Counted from the stretch's first letter, positions 44,601 through 53,620 are shown. The stretch: DNA of 64,000 bases from Ruminococcus sp. UNK.MGS-30 (GCA_000980705.1 LBCK01000003.1:376809-440808), one strand, 5' to 3'. Numbers and translations: made by a program. The notes: generated from the letters alone by a model not told the origin.

Positions 44601-45153
44601 AGGGATACTGCCTTTCCTCATCATCCGAAGATATTTTCATATTGCGGAACGATGCCGATTCCCCGGACGGGACAGCGCCAACGCTGATTTTCCACACGTT
44701 GTGCTTGTCGAACCCTTTCTCCGAGATGATCTCTGCCAGATCATACAAAGGCAAGGTATAGCTTGTCCATTCCGGAGATGCGGTTACGGCGTTCTGATAT
44801 TTTTCCAGGTCTGTCCAGTTGACGGTCACATCTTCATTGTGAGAATGAGACGTGATGCCGATACGAAACGGAAAACTTGTCTGTCCGCTGCTCTGCACCT
44901 CAAACGACAGACTGCCGTTGTAAAAATAGTCGTACAGATCAGATGTTGTCCAGATCGTATTCGGGATAATGTTTGCGCCGCCCCAGCTTTCTGTTACCCA
45001 CAGATTTTTTCCATCGTTGTCCATCAGAATCGTTTGCAGCTGCGTTCCTGCTGTTTCTTCCACGTTTGCCGCAGATACGCTTACCGCTGACATGGACATA
45101 GATGAAAGCAAAACGGCAAAACTCAAGGTAAGGGATAGGATTCTTTTTCGCAT
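41644..45153 (-). CDS. GH9 cellulase with internal dockerin and C-terminal beta-helix domain
   Basis: 1169 residues; start at 45153 after AAGGAG, then a signal peptide (cleavage near VSA-AN). The order is an N-terminal beta-sandwich, probably a CBM (about 35-170); the Ig-like CelD_N domain (VNQVGYTCEGEKNAKV...); and the GH9 (alpha/alpha)6 domain (about 280-760) with GWYDAGDYGKY holding the two catalytic Asp and a late TTNENTIYGN holding the acid Glu. A type I dockerin (DVNADGKFDIAD, DLYTDGKVDVFD) lies near residues 790-850. It is not terminal: about 320 residues of right-handed parallel beta-helix follow, of the pectate-lyase / PL6-like fold (ENYVLSV..., HTTISNCKVYNIGSEGIHLRD). A cellulase-dockerin-lyase-like fusion is unusual. 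Confidence 0.9.
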   Translation of the reverse strand: MRKRILSLTLSFAVLLSSMSMSAVSVSAANVEETAGTQLQTILMDNDGKNLWVTESWGGANIIPNTIWTTSDLYDYFYNGSLSFEVQSSGQTSFPFRIGITSHSHNEDVTVNWTDLEKYQNAVTASPEWTSYTLPLYDLAEIISEKGFDKHNVWKISVGAVPSGESASFRNMKISSDDEERQYPFIKVNQVGYTCEGEKNAKVSCFAKFGSLSGKRYEVVNKDSGKVAYSNMLSDAVADETISGESVYEINFDAVIDEGTYFIRIPNADLNTSALTPRDKEEDLKTDTIVSVPFEIGDDVYDEMLSDMSKYYYYQRQGIDLEEKYAGEFARKNLHPNDVSVRRWSDRDNPNAETFDVSQGWYDAGDYGKYVSPAATSVENLLLAYELFPQEFRKLDPNIPETDKTSDRYSDSPAILSEIKWELDMLLKLEHPDKDGSFYVAANYKDGTIYIEDTLYSTSDYTSGAQETDLRSHLATADMAAMLAHAYLVYKDILAYADFAEQCLETAVRAWNWVTDSSNEKHMSIGAANRTYTFTQEELDRSMYWAAGALYRASKTAGNNADVYENYLIANCENENVNTCFTGSSLGYSHKGRAFLGFFHYLYQNDAPSDKIKTVFSKFEPWRKRILNYDSFGTDYPDWGYWWGSNMVLAQSSMTLLLGSMVTEGSDSIPDAVLHSNQSAFNYILGVNPVSFSYVSGYGENSVKNIYSAIYTKDAKLTPYKCPDGYVTEGANSTNNRHLSKYNGKCYMDSDAEWTTNENTIYGNAAFILLTAAVMSQTETDPVQGDVNADGKFDIADIVTLQKWLLAVPGVQLADWKAADLYTDGKVDVFDLCMMRQKLFPAENTANQIHVKNTEELKTALENAKAGDEIILAEGEYVYSGETPKGYMFTGSADGTKENPIVIRSENPEKPAILSGSSTAENYVLSVSGDWWEIRDLKVTNAQKGIMLDNSNHTTISNCKVYNIGSEGIHLRDNSSSCLIEDCSVHDTGVVSPGYGEAIYVGSAQSTTGYGYECDNNTIRNCKLGPNVAAEHVDIKEYTTGTTVENCTFDGTGMSGENYAKSFINIKGNDCVIRNNIGYRNGCTAIQRAFEQNNVADGWGQNAMVYSNKVYMDTATNALGKKMYFLNAWDCSATVWDNFMAYDGELFSVDNEDDQWDYYNCNLLTYGNK

Positions 45154-45266
45154 TTTTTCTCCTTTTGCAGATTGTTTTTCGAGAATAATTTCTGTAATTC
45201 CACTTATTTTACGCATCATAAATCTCTAATTATCATAAGATTCTATATGATGTGTTGATCATTTTT

Positions 45267-45295
45267 ATTATAAATCACTTTGATATAAATGTCAA
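45267..45295 (-). promoter_or_regulatory. Promoter of the GH9 gene
   Basis: Minus strand TTGACA (45290-45295), 17 bp, TATAAT (45267-45272). The 110-nt leader is AT-rich with no clear operator. Confidence 0.8.
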
Positions 45296-45360
45296 TATAT
45301 GCGGATAAATATTACATAGGAACAAGAACGCCTTTTAGAACAGACAGAAAACGGCTATAC

Positions 45361-45398
45361 AAAAAGCAGGTACTTTATATTAGTAAAGTGCCTGCTTT
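45361..45398. terminator. Terminator downstream of the second Nudix gene
   Basis: AAAGCAGGTACTTTA / TAAAGTGCCTGCTTT, a near-perfect 15-bp stem with a 5-base loop. Confidence 0.8.
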
Positions 45399-45449
45399 CT
45401 CTTTCCGCATCAGTAATTGCGATAGTTTCCCCCGTGATTGTCCCTGCTT

Positions 45450-45914
45450 TTATTTCAAAATCGGTACTCTATTTCCATGGCTGCCATCTAAAAACAACTC
45501 ACTATAGTTTTTATGGCAAAAAATTTCAATCATTTTGTCCATGTGCCAGAATGGTTCTCTTGCTTGAAGTTCTTCTAATGACATCCAAAAGATATTGCCT
45601 TCGGATGATGATTGAATTGTCCCGGAATATGTATTCGTTCTATATAAAAACACGATATACCTGTTACCATCCTCTTTGACCCAATCCTTTACACCGCAAA
45701 GTTCAAGATTGGATACAGTCAATCCTGTTTCTTCATAAATTTCCCGAATAACAGAATCAACAATGGGTTCGCCGCTTTCGATATGCCCGCCAGGAAAGAC
45801 GATGCCCTTATAGTCCTTACCAACTTTTTCTTCAACAAGCACATTGCCCTGATCGTCATAGATCATGCACATATTTGTCAGTTCAACCGGATTATTACGG
45901 TTCATTTGCTCCAT
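45450..45914 (-). CDS. Nudix hydrolase, MutT/8-oxo-dGTP diphosphatase-like
   Basis: 154 residues from the ATG at 45914, which has an AGAAGGG site. The Nudix box GGHIESGEPIVDSVIREIYEETGL is complete, and the following SNLELCGVKDWVKEDGNRYIVFLY matches small MutT-like proteins annotated as 8-oxo-dGTP diphosphatases. It has no operon partner. Lower GC than the genes to its left, marking the start of the accessory stretch. Confidence 0.88.
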   Translation of the reverse strand: MEQMNRNNPVELTNMCMIYDDQGNVLVEEKVGKDYKGIVFPGGHIESGEPIVDSVIREIYEETGLTVSNLELCGVKDWVKEDGNRYIVFLYRTNTYSGTIQSSSEGNIFWMSLEELQAREPFWHMDKMIEIFCHKNYSELFLDGSHGNRVPILK

Positions 45915-46103
45915 CTCAATCCCTTCTCGTTTTATGATGCCTTCCAATTTTCAGCTCTACAGAGTTTCAGAAGAATAACAGTATTGTATCAAAAAAATAT
46001 GAAAAAATCTACACCACTCAAATTGCAACGTTCGGAATGTACGCTAAAAAGCATCAAGTTTGAGAAACAGAGTCACATTATCTGTCATCTTCCCAGTAGT
46101 TAA

Positions 46104-46132
46104 AGACTTGTTAAGAATTCTTATGTTATAAT
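46104..46132 (+). promoter_or_regulatory. Probable promoter of the FtsX-type ABC operon, with a palindrome
   Basis: TATAAT at 46127-46132 with no good -35 at 17 bp. A 12-bp palindrome TAAGAATTCTTA (46112-46123) occupies the spacer, as expected where a bound regulator helps or blocks polymerase. The two-component regulator at 49407 is a candidate binder. Confidence 0.45.
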
Positions 46133-46175
46133 CATAGTACAGAAAAAGCCAATGACAAGAATTGAGGGAAAGACT

Positions 46176-48542
46176 ATGTTTCTGAGGATACTGAAAAAAG
46201 ACCTAAAACGCAAGAAAACTATGAACGTGATACTTCTGATATTCGTGATACTCTGCTCGACGTTTGCAGCGGCAAGTGTAAATAACATTATCGCTGTAAC
46301 CGGCGGTCTTGATTATTATTTTAAAAAGGCAGGCATGGCAGACTACTATCTGTTCGCTCACGACAGCAATGGTGAAGGAACGGTAGAAAATCTGCTTGAA
46401 ACAAGCGCCAATGTTAAGGACTGGCGTTCTGAAAAAATGATAGATGCAACATCTGAGGCGCTTCGTGACGGAGGAAACAAGTTTATGGATTTCTCCAATG
46501 TCCTGCTGATATGCGATATTTCCGACACCAATCTGAATTTCTTTGACAGAGACAACAATATCGTCAGTGACGTGCCGAAGGGCAAGGTGTATATAACAGG
46601 GTATGTGCCGATCAGAGAGGGCGCTACAGCCGGGGATAAATTCAGATTGAAACTCGACAGTACCGAGATCGGACTTGAAGTTGAAGGTATCGCAAAAGAT
46701 GCGCTTTTTGGTTCTGCAATGATGGCAAATCCACGATTGCTTATGAACCACGAGGACTTTGAAACACTCCTTAAAGACGAAACAATAAGCACATACAGAA
46801 TCGGACATATTTACTACATTGATTCCGATAATACATCTGCACTGGAATCGGATATTTCAGGGCTTTCAGGCATTTACTTTTCCGGCAGCAATGCTATGAT
46901 AAAAACGACCTATATCATGAATACGCTTGTGGCAATGGTGATTCTTGTCATCAGCATAGGTCTGATTATCGTGTCGTTCGTTGTGCTGAAATTTACGATA
47001 AGGTTTACCATTTCAGAAGAATTTCGTGAGATCGGCGTAATGAAAGCAGTTGGTCTGCCGAATACTTCAATACGTTCCCTGTATATCGTAAAATATTTCG
47101 GGATAGCGATTGTGGGCGCAGGCATCGGATATGTATGCAGCATACCGTTCGGAAAAATGCTCATCAACAGTATAAGTCAAAACATGATGCTTGGAAATGA
47201 CAACAGCATTATTGTAAGTATTCTTTGCTGTATCGCCGTAGTACTGCTGATCCTCCTGTTCAGCTGGCAAAGCACAAGAAAAGTGAACAAACTCTCTCCG
47301 ATCGATGCAGTCCGCAACGGTCAGACGGGCGAACGCTTTGGGAAAAAGAGCATTCTTCACCTTGGAAAATCAAAGCTGCCGACAAGCGGATTTTTCGCAC
47401 TAAATGATGTTGTAAGCGAGCCGAAACAGTACGGTATCCTCACAGCGGTATTCGCAGTATGCACATCTATGGTAATGATACTTGCTGTCACGGCAAACAC
47501 GCTTAACAGTGACAGTCTGTTATACCTGCTCTCTGTGACAAACAGCGATGTGTATATGTCTGATTCAGAAAGAGCGCATGACGTTATGACAGGCATCAAA
47601 ACGCTGGAAGAAACAGAAACTGAGATAGAGGATATTCTCGCTGAACATGATATGCCCGGAACGGTGTATCTGGAGACATGGTATAAACTGCCGGTCACAT
47701 CAAAGAATGAAAATTTCAATATTCCCTTTCTGAAATGCAAGGATACAAAGACGACCGATTATGAATACACGGACGGCATACCGCCGATGTGTACGGACGA
47801 GATCGCTGTTACAGAGCAGATCGCCGATAAGCTGAATGCACATATAGGCGACCATGTGACGGTAAATATTGGTAATGAGAAAAAGGAGTTTATCATAACG
47901 GCATACTTCCAGGGTTTCAATAATCTTGGCGAATGTGCGAGATTTCATCAAGACCTGGAAATCCCTGATACGCTGATGTCTTCTGCATTTTCCTATCAGA
48001 TAAACTTTGACGATGCCCCGGATGATGCCCTTATTTCGGAACGAATCGAAAAAATGAAAAAGATATTTGACAATGAAAATATCATGGATACAACGGAATT
48101 TGTCATGGAAAGTACAAGTGCCGGCGAGACGATCCGTTCGGTAAAAAACCTTGTGCTTGCCATTTCAACTGTCATCATCATATTGCTGGCAGTGCTTATG
48201 GAACGCAGTTTTATCACAAAAGAAAAAGCAGAGATCGCTTTGATGAAAGCAGTCGGTTTCAGTGACGGGTCTGTTATTCTGCATCACACCTTACGCTTTA
48301 CCGCAATTACACTTATCGCAATCATGATCTCATCGGCATTGCTCATGCCGCTTATGAATCTAATCATAGATCCGATATTTGGGCGCATGGGAGCAACGGG
48401 AAAAATAGCCTATCAGATAAATGCCGCAGAGATATTCGGCTTATACCCTGTCATAATTCTCACAGCTACCGTGACAGGCACACTTCTCACTGCACTCTGC
48501 ACAAAAACAATAAAAGCAAGCGATACCGCAAGCATCGAATAA
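46176..48542 (+). CDS. ABC transporter permease, FtsX/MacB type
   Basis: 788-residue membrane protein; start at 46176, with a GAGGGAAAG site. A signal-anchor helix lies at residues 15-40; two copies of a three- or four-helix FtsX unit follow (about 255-390 and 660-785), separated by extracytoplasmic domains. Each unit has the coupling motif: EFREIGVMKAVGLPN and KAEIALMKAVGFSD. It is translationally close to the ATPase gene downstream and followed by an OmpR/HK pair, the standard arrangement of peptide-antibiotic sensing and resistance transporters. The export or shielding substrate is unknown. Confidence 0.9.
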   Translation: MFLRILKKDLKRKKTMNVILLIFVILCSTFAAASVNNIIAVTGGLDYYFKKAGMADYYLFAHDSNGEGTVENLLETSANVKDWRSEKMIDATSEALRDGGNKFMDFSNVLLICDISDTNLNFFDRDNNIVSDVPKGKVYITGYVPIREGATAGDKFRLKLDSTEIGLEVEGIAKDALFGSAMMANPRLLMNHEDFETLLKDETISTYRIGHIYYIDSDNTSALESDISGLSGIYFSGSNAMIKTTYIMNTLVAMVILVISIGLIIVSFVVLKFTIRFTISEEFREIGVMKAVGLPNTSIRSLYIVKYFGIAIVGAGIGYVCSIPFGKMLINSISQNMMLGNDNSIIVSILCCIAVVLLILLFSWQSTRKVNKLSPIDAVRNGQTGERFGKKSILHLGKSKLPTSGFFALNDVVSEPKQYGILTAVFAVCTSMVMILAVTANTLNSDSLLYLLSVTNSDVYMSDSERAHDVMTGIKTLEETETEIEDILAEHDMPGTVYLETWYKLPVTSKNENFNIPFLKCKDTKTTDYEYTDGIPPMCTDEIAVTEQIADKLNAHIGDHVTVNIGNEKKEFIITAYFQGFNNLGECARFHQDLEIPDTLMSSAFSYQINFDDAPDDALISERIEKMKKIFDNENIMDTTEFVMESTSAGETIRSVKNLVLAISTVIIILLAVLMERSFITKEKAEIALMKAVGFSDGSVILHHTLRFTAITLIAIMISSALLMPLMNLIIDPIFGRMGATGKIAYQINAAEIFGLYPVIILTATVTGTLLTALCTKTIKASDTASIE

Positions 48543-48556
48543 TGGAGGAAAATCCG

Positions 48557-49327
48557 ATGAATACAGTTTTACAGACAAAAGGACTTTGCAAAACGTACAT
48601 TGTAAACAAGCGCCAGAACAACGTCCTGAAAAACATTGACCTGACCATCCACGAGGGCGAAATAGTAGCAATTATGGGACCGTCCGGTTCGGGCAAAAGC
48701 ACACTTCTCTACTGCGTTTCGGGCATGGACAGAGTAACAGCAGGCAATGTCTTTTTTGACGGCAGAGAGATCACTAAACGCAGTGACAAGGAGCTTGCAC
48801 GACTCCGCCTGGATGAAATGGGATTTATCTTTCAGCAGATGTACATGATGAAAAATCTTTCTGTACTGGATAATATCATTCTCCCGGCGGTGAAATCCAA
48901 GAAGAACACCGAAACACGAAAGCAGATCGAGGAGCGTGGACGGACACTCATGCACAGACTGGGCATTGACGATATCGGCAGCAACGATATCAATGAGGTA
49001 TCCGGCGGACAACTGCAAAGAGCCTGCATCTGCCGCAGTATGATAAACGATCCGAAGATGATTTTTGCAGACGAGCCGACCGGCGCACTCAACCGCAAAA
49101 GTTCCGATGAAGTCATGAACGAACTGCTTTCCCTCAACCATGACGGCACAACGGTCATGTGTGTCACCCACGACCCGAAAGTTGCTGCAAAGTGCAGCCG
49201 GGTACTGTACATCGTGGACGGCGGTATCATGGGCGAAAAGGAAATGGGTCATTTTGACGGCAGCGATAAGGAACTGCGTGACCGTGAACGTGACTTGAAT
49301 AACTGGCTGATGGAACAAGGCTGGTAA
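48557..49327 (+). CDS. ABC transporter ATP-binding protein, MacB/LolD type
   Basis: 256 residues; start at 48557 after GGAGG, 14 bp past the permease stop. Walker A MGPSGSGKST, the Q-loop FIFQQMYMM, signature VSGGQLQRACICRSM, Walker [13 protein letters not shown] and the switch His (VTHDP) are intact. It has the usual ~25-residue C-terminal extra (DKELRDRERDLNNWL). It drives the preceding permease. Confidence 0.95.
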   Translation: MNTVLQTKGLCKTYIVNKRQNNVLKNIDLTIHEGEIVAIMGPSGSGKSTLLYCVSGMDRVTAGNVFFDGREITKRSDKELARLRLDEMGFIFQQMYMMKNLSVLDNIILPAVKSKKNTETRKQIEERGRTLMHRLGIDDIGSNDINEVSGGQLQRACICRSMINDPKMIFADEPTGALNRKSSDEVMNELLSLNHDGTTVMCVTHDPKVAAKCSRVLYIVDGGIMGEKEMGHFDGSDKELRDRERDLNNWLMEQGW

Positions 49328-49331
49328 ATCG

Positions 49332-49361
49332 CAAGGGGCAGAATTTCGGTTTTGCCCCTTG
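49332..49361 (+). terminator. Terminator of the ABC pair
   Basis: CAAGGGGCA / TGCCCCTTG perfect 9-bp stem followed by ATTT. Confidence 0.65.
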
Positions 49362-49387
49362 ATTTCGCACTCAATTTATGGTAAAAT
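49359..49387 (+). promoter_or_regulatory. Promoter of the response-regulator gene
   Basis: TTGATT (49359-49364), 17 bp, TAAAAT (49382-49387). Its -35 overlaps the end of the preceding terminator. Confidence 0.6.
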
Positions 49388-49406
49388 ATTTACAGGTGAT
49401 GAAATT

Positions 49407-50069
49407 ATGATAGACATACTGATCGTTGAAGATGATACAGAATTATCTGCGCTGCTGACCGATTTCCTGCGTAATGAGGGATATACTGTTTCAGCAGCGG
49501 CAGGCGGCGAATATGCCATTGCGCTTTTTGAAAAATACGGTGCAAGGCTTGTGATCCTGGACATCAATCTGCCGGATGTGAACGGCTTTGCGGTCTGTTC
49601 AAAACTGCGTGAAAATGCGGACACGCCGATACTGATCGTCAGTGCAAGAACGGATAAAGCGGACAAGCTGAACGGCTTTGACCTGGGTGCAGATGATTAT
49701 ATCGAAAAGCCTTATGATATAGACATTCTCCTTGCAAAGATAAAAGGCATTTTCAAGCGCAGATATCAGCGCAGCATTCTTTCTGTGAACGGCGTTACGC
49801 TCAATCTCGCCGACCGCACGGCAGAAATTGACGGCAAGCCTGTCGAACTGCCGGCAAAGGAATTCGACCTTCTGCAACTGCTGATGGAAAATCAAGGCAA
49901 GGCACTCAAAAAGGAATATCTGTTCAACACCGTATGGGGCAGTGACAGCAATTCGGAATTGCAGACACTTCATGTGCATATCAACCGACTGCGGCAGAAA
50001 TTAGGCGATGATCCGAAAAATGCAAAGCGGCTGATTACCGTCTGGGGTGTGGGGTACAAATTCGTATGA
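49407..50069 (+). CDS. Response regulator, OmpR/PhoB family
   Basis: 220 residues. The start at MIDILIVEDD (49407) has an AGGTGA site. The receiver domain has the acidic pair in VEDD, phospho-Asp near residue 51 (LVILDINLPD), Thr/Ser in VSAR and Lys in EKPYD. The C-terminal winged helix contains ELPAKEFDLLQLLMENQGKAL and TVWGVGYKFV. Its stop overlaps the kinase start (ATGA). Likely controls the ABC pair upstream. Confidence 0.95.
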   Translation: MIDILIVEDDTELSALLTDFLRNEGYTVSAAAGGEYAIALFEKYGARLVILDINLPDVNGFAVCSKLRENADTPILIVSARTDKADKLNGFDLGADDYIEKPYDIDILLAKIKGIFKRRYQRSILSVNGVTLNLADRTAEIDGKPVELPAKEFDLLQLLMENQGKALKKEYLFNTVWGSDSNSELQTLHVHINRLRQKLGDDPKNAKRLITVWGVGYKFV

Positions 50070-51274
50070 AAGCATTTCGTAAACTTTGCATAACGATAAC
50101 GGCAGTATTTGTCCTGCTTGCCGCAGTGCTGAATGTATGCCTTTTGCGCACGGATAACAGCAGCGGCATCTACCGTGTGGAAGTGAAACGGCTCACCGAT
50201 GAAATAACACAGACTGGTTCTTATGACCTGTCGCAATATCCGCATTTAACAGGCGTTTTTACAGGCGACGACTTGTACACCTCCGATGAGCCGTATGTCA
50301 TCATTGATGGGAACGATACGCTCTATCGTGTGGAATATACGACCGAAAATAATCATCACGATTTGATGATCGTCAACAGCGTGTTCGGGGCGATTTTTCT
50401 GATATTGATGTGTGTGCTTTTGTACATCAGGCAACATATCATTGTGCCGTTCGGCAGACTGAATGATGTGCCGCAGGAGCTGGCAAAAGGAAATCTTGCG
50501 GTAGAGATACCGGAGGAAAAAAGCCGCTTTTTCGGCAAATTTACATGGGGCATAAATCTTCTGCGTGAAAGCATCGAGGACAGCCGCAAAAGAGAGTTGT
50601 CCATGCAGAGGGATAAGAAATTACTGCTCCTTTCACTGTCCCATGACATCAAAACACCGCTTTCGGCGATAAAACTGAATGCAAAGGCGCTCGAAAAAGG
50701 GCTGTACAAGGAGAAAGACAAACAGCTTGCGGCGGCACAAAGCATCGGCAAACGTGCGGACGAAATAGAGCAGTTTGTCAGTGAGATAACCAACGCCGCA
50801 AGCGAGGACTTCATGACTTTCGAGGTCACCCAGAGTGAGGTGTTTCTAAGTTCCATCCTCGCAAAGATAAATGCAAGATACGCCTCACAGCTTGCATTAT
50901 CGGGAACGGAGTTTGCCATAGAGAACTACGATGACTGTATTCTCTCCTGCGATGCTGACCGGTTGGCAGAATGTCTGCAAAATCTGATCGAAAATGCTAT
51001 AAAATACGGCGACGGCAGACAAATCAAACTGAGCTTTGATAAAGTTGACGGCTGTGAGCTGATAACAGTCAGAAACACAGGCTGTACCCTTGAAGAAAAA
51101 GAACTGCCGCAGATATTTGAGAGTTTTCACCGTGGCAGCAATGCAGCTAAAGTGCAGGGAAACGGTCTGGGACTGTTCATCTGTAAACGGTTGATGTCAC
51201 TCATGGGCGGCGAGGTCTATGCCGAAATTCGAGAGAAATGTTTTTGTGTGACGTTGGTAGTGAAACTGGCGTAA
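50066..51274 (+). CDS. Sensor histidine kinase
   Basis: 402 residues. Two membrane helices (about 7-28 and 105-127) bracket an 80-residue outer loop. A short HAMP-like stretch is followed by the H-box SLSHDIKTPLSAIKLNAKAL (His near 196), N-box CLQNLIENAIKYGDG, and G-boxes FESFHRGSNAAKVQGNGLGLFICKRL. The small sensing loop is larger than the nearly absent loop of classic BceS kinases, so it may sense directly. Partner of the regulator at 49407. Confidence 0.94.
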   Translation: MKAFRKLCITITAVFVLLAAVLNVCLLRTDNSSGIYRVEVKRLTDEITQTGSYDLSQYPHLTGVFTGDDLYTSDEPYVIIDGNDTLYRVEYTTENNHHDLMIVNSVFGAIFLILMCVLLYIRQHIIVPFGRLNDVPQELAKGNLAVEIPEEKSRFFGKFTWGINLLRESIEDSRKRELSMQRDKKLLLLSLSHDIKTPLSAIKLNAKALEKGLYKEKDKQLAAAQSIGKRADEIEQFVSEITNAASEDFMTFEVTQSEVFLSSILAKINARYASQLALSGTEFAIENYDDCILSCDADRLAECLQNLIENAIKYGDGRQIKLSFDKVDGCELITVRNTGCTLEEKELPQIFESFHRGSNAAKVQGNGLGLFICKRLMSLMGGEVYAEIREKCFCVTLVVKLA

Positions 51275-51301
51275 AAATTTTATATAGAGGAGGTCACAGC
51301 A

Positions 51302-53500
51302 GTGACAGACAAGAAAGCGCTGACGCTATTGAAAAAATACTATCTCCCGTACACGGCAGAGGGAACGCTGTCCGAATCTGACAGAGCGGATGCGTTCAAA
51401 AGCGGTATCCTTGTGCCGGATTCCGCTATGACACACGATGAAATCATTACAGCGATCAAATCTCTTTCTGAAGATATTTCCCTGGAAAGCACTGCAAAAG
51501 CATTCCTCTACAGCCTTTCAAGCGGAGATATGCGATATCGTACAGCTTTATCCAGTCTCGTGTGGGCAAGATCACTTCCGAAACACGAATTCATATCCAA
51601 TAACGCAGAAAAGGCGGGATGGCGCACGCCGTCCTGTTCGGTATGCGGCTGTACACATGGGCTGGTAACAACAGAGCGCATTGACTGGAACAATTACGGC
51701 GTTTTCCGTTACTTTCCGCCAAAACAGTACGGCAGAGAGCCGGATTTCGCCTGCGCCGAGTATGTGCTGCACGATCTGCGTGAGTTTGAAAAGCTGCCTG
51801 CGGCAGAACCGTGTGAAGAAGATTATTGTATACTGAACGGAATCTTTGCCTGTGTGGGACAAATGAAACCGCACAACATGGACATTGCTTTGGTGAATGA
51901 GATACGGGGCAAGAAGTTTCTGGATGCTACGGGCAACGCTGTTCACTGTATTTTGGGAATTCTCTCTCTATGTGGCATACTGGAAAGTACCGCACATAGG
52001 GGCTTTTTGCATAACTTTACAAACAGCGGCGAGATCGGCGGTTATCGTGACGGGCTTTCGTTTTATCCCCTATTCTATTGGCGTGGAAAAAATGGAGTGA
52101 ATTATGACGCTGTAAATGAAATATTCGGCAGTTTCAGCGGCGACAGGTTATCTCCCAGTCATGCTGTTATCCCTGTGAAGAACGAGGCAAAAGCACCTGC
52201 AAAGAAGGTTGTTTCAAAAGCGGAACCGTATTATTCTGACGGCGTTTACACGATCATGCTTACCGATGCGGAACGACGGTATCTTGCACTTGATCCAATT
52301 GATCCGAGCTGGGAAACAGAATCTATGTACAGCGTGACGCATTGGCTGAAAAAGCGAACCGTCTTATTTTATAAGGAAAATACAATCGTCAAGGTGATCC
52401 ATGAAGTGCATTCTATAGATGATGACGGCGCATATTGCTGGAGAGACTACAGCGAGTTTGATACCCGACTTGAAACAGACAACCGGAAAATGCTGCTGCC
52501 GCTGACTGCAAGGGGCAGAGCGAAACCGATCACGCCGACCAATGTGATGGCAGTCAAACCGTTCGGCTGTACCTTCAATATTTATCTGAAAAAAGAGGAA
52601 AGTCAGATAGCGGTTCAGAATCTGAGAAATAATCAGATCATTCCCATCGGAGAAGAAGAGCGTGTGAAAAAAATCATGTCTGATGAAGATTTCCATGAAT
52701 TTATGCGTTACTATATTTCAACTTGTCCCGATGATTATTTTGAGCATATCTCTGCGGTAAGGAATATGAAACACCAGACTGTGAAATTCAGAGCAGGCGA
52801 TATTTTTCGCTGTCAGATCGACAGAACACACTGTGCCTACGGACTGATTCTCGGAAAAACCAGGGAAATTGAAACGTGGAAGGAACTGCCCAAAGAGCAT
52901 TCTTTTCGTCATGTCATGACGCAGCCTATTCTTGTAAGAATGTATGATTTTGTCACTACAGATCAAGAGATGTCAGCAGCTCTGCTTTCAGACAAAACTT
53001 TGTGTCCGCCGAGACTCTGCTCGGACTGTGATATATTATGGGGTACACATAAAATCGTTGCTCATAAAAAGCTTGTCCCCGATGATATTCAATTTCAGTT
53101 ACAGCTCGCAAGGCAGGTGAAAAAGGACGAGCATTTTACACCTTTTACGGCGGAAGGCTTTATGGAAATGTCCCCAAGCCGTCCGAATCCGGAAAGCTTA
53201 TACGTAGAGTGGGGATTTGCTTCGTTTGAGATACCGTGGGCAGACGTTCCCGACAACATCCGGCGTCTGCTTGATAAAGGAAGATACTTTGACGGCGGTG
53301 TTGCAATGTTTATCAACGCCGATACGCCAAAGCATATACGCCAGGACAACTTGTTATTGCTTGAAAATCGGGACAAATTTGGTGCTGTTATGGAGTTCCT
53401 CGGTCTGTCTCCCAAATGTACGGTCGACGATTTTGCCGCTAAATATGGCGGAATCTCACGGCAGAAATATATTGAACTGATTGAGGAGCGAGGTAAGTGA
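51302..53500 (+). CDS. Large uncharacterised protein with C-terminal Imm26-like domain
   Basis: 732 residues with GTG start (GGAGG 8 bp upstream). I do not recognise the first 480 residues. They include a zinc-like CSVCGCTHG pair near 105, a DUF-like stretch HCILGILSLCGILES, and an AKAPAKKVVSK linker near 300. From about 490 the sequence HQTVKFRAGDIFRCQIDRTHCAYGLILGK matches the beta-barrel start of Immunity protein 26. Imm26 proteins neutralise polymorphic toxins; no toxin gene is visible nearby. It lies 27 bp after the kinase gene in the same direction, so it may be part of that unit. Confidence 0.75.
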   Translation: MTDKKALTLLKKYYLPYTAEGTLSESDRADAFKSGILVPDSAMTHDEIITAIKSLSEDISLESTAKAFLYSLSSGDMRYRTALSSLVWARSLPKHEFISNNAEKAGWRTPSCSVCGCTHGLVTTERIDWNNYGVFRYFPPKQYGREPDFACAEYVLHDLREFEKLPAAEPCEEDYCILNGIFACVGQMKPHNMDIALVNEIRGKKFLDATGNAVHCILGILSLCGILESTAHRGFLHNFTNSGEIGGYRDGLSFYPLFYWRGKNGVNYDAVNEIFGSFSGDRLSPSHAVIPVKNEAKAPAKKVVSKAEPYYSDGVYTIMLTDAERRYLALDPIDPSWETESMYSVTHWLKKRTVLFYKENTIVKVIHEVHSIDDDGAYCWRDYSEFDTRLETDNRKMLLPLTARGRAKPITPTNVMAVKPFGCTFNIYLKKEESQIAVQNLRNNQIIPIGEEERVKKIMSDEDFHEFMRYYISTCPDDYFEHISAVRNMKHQTVKFRAGDIFRCQIDRTHCAYGLILGKTREIETWKELPKEHSFRHVMTQPILVRMYDFVTTDQEMSAALLSDKTLCPPRLCSDCDILWGTHKIVAHKKLVPDDIQFQLQLARQVKKDEHFTPFTAEGFMEMSPSRPNPESLYVEWGFASFEIPWADVPDNIRRLLDKGRYFDGGVAMFINADTPKHIRQDNLLLLENRDKFGAVMEFLGLSPKCTVDDFAAKYGGISRQKYIELIEERGK

Positions 53501-53561
53501 ATGTGACATGAACATGGTAAAGCATTGCTTTGCCGTGTTTTGTTTTTCTCATACAAAACAG

Positions 53562-53608
53562 AAAAGGCAGTCCTGCCCGGCTGTATGCCGGACAGAGCTG
53601 CCCTTTTT
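53562..53608. terminator. Terminator between convergent genes
   Basis: AAAAGGCAG ... CTGCCCTTTTT outer stem with an inner CCCGGC / GCCGG hairpin. Confidence 0.75.
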
Positions 53609-53620
53609 CGTAATTGAATT

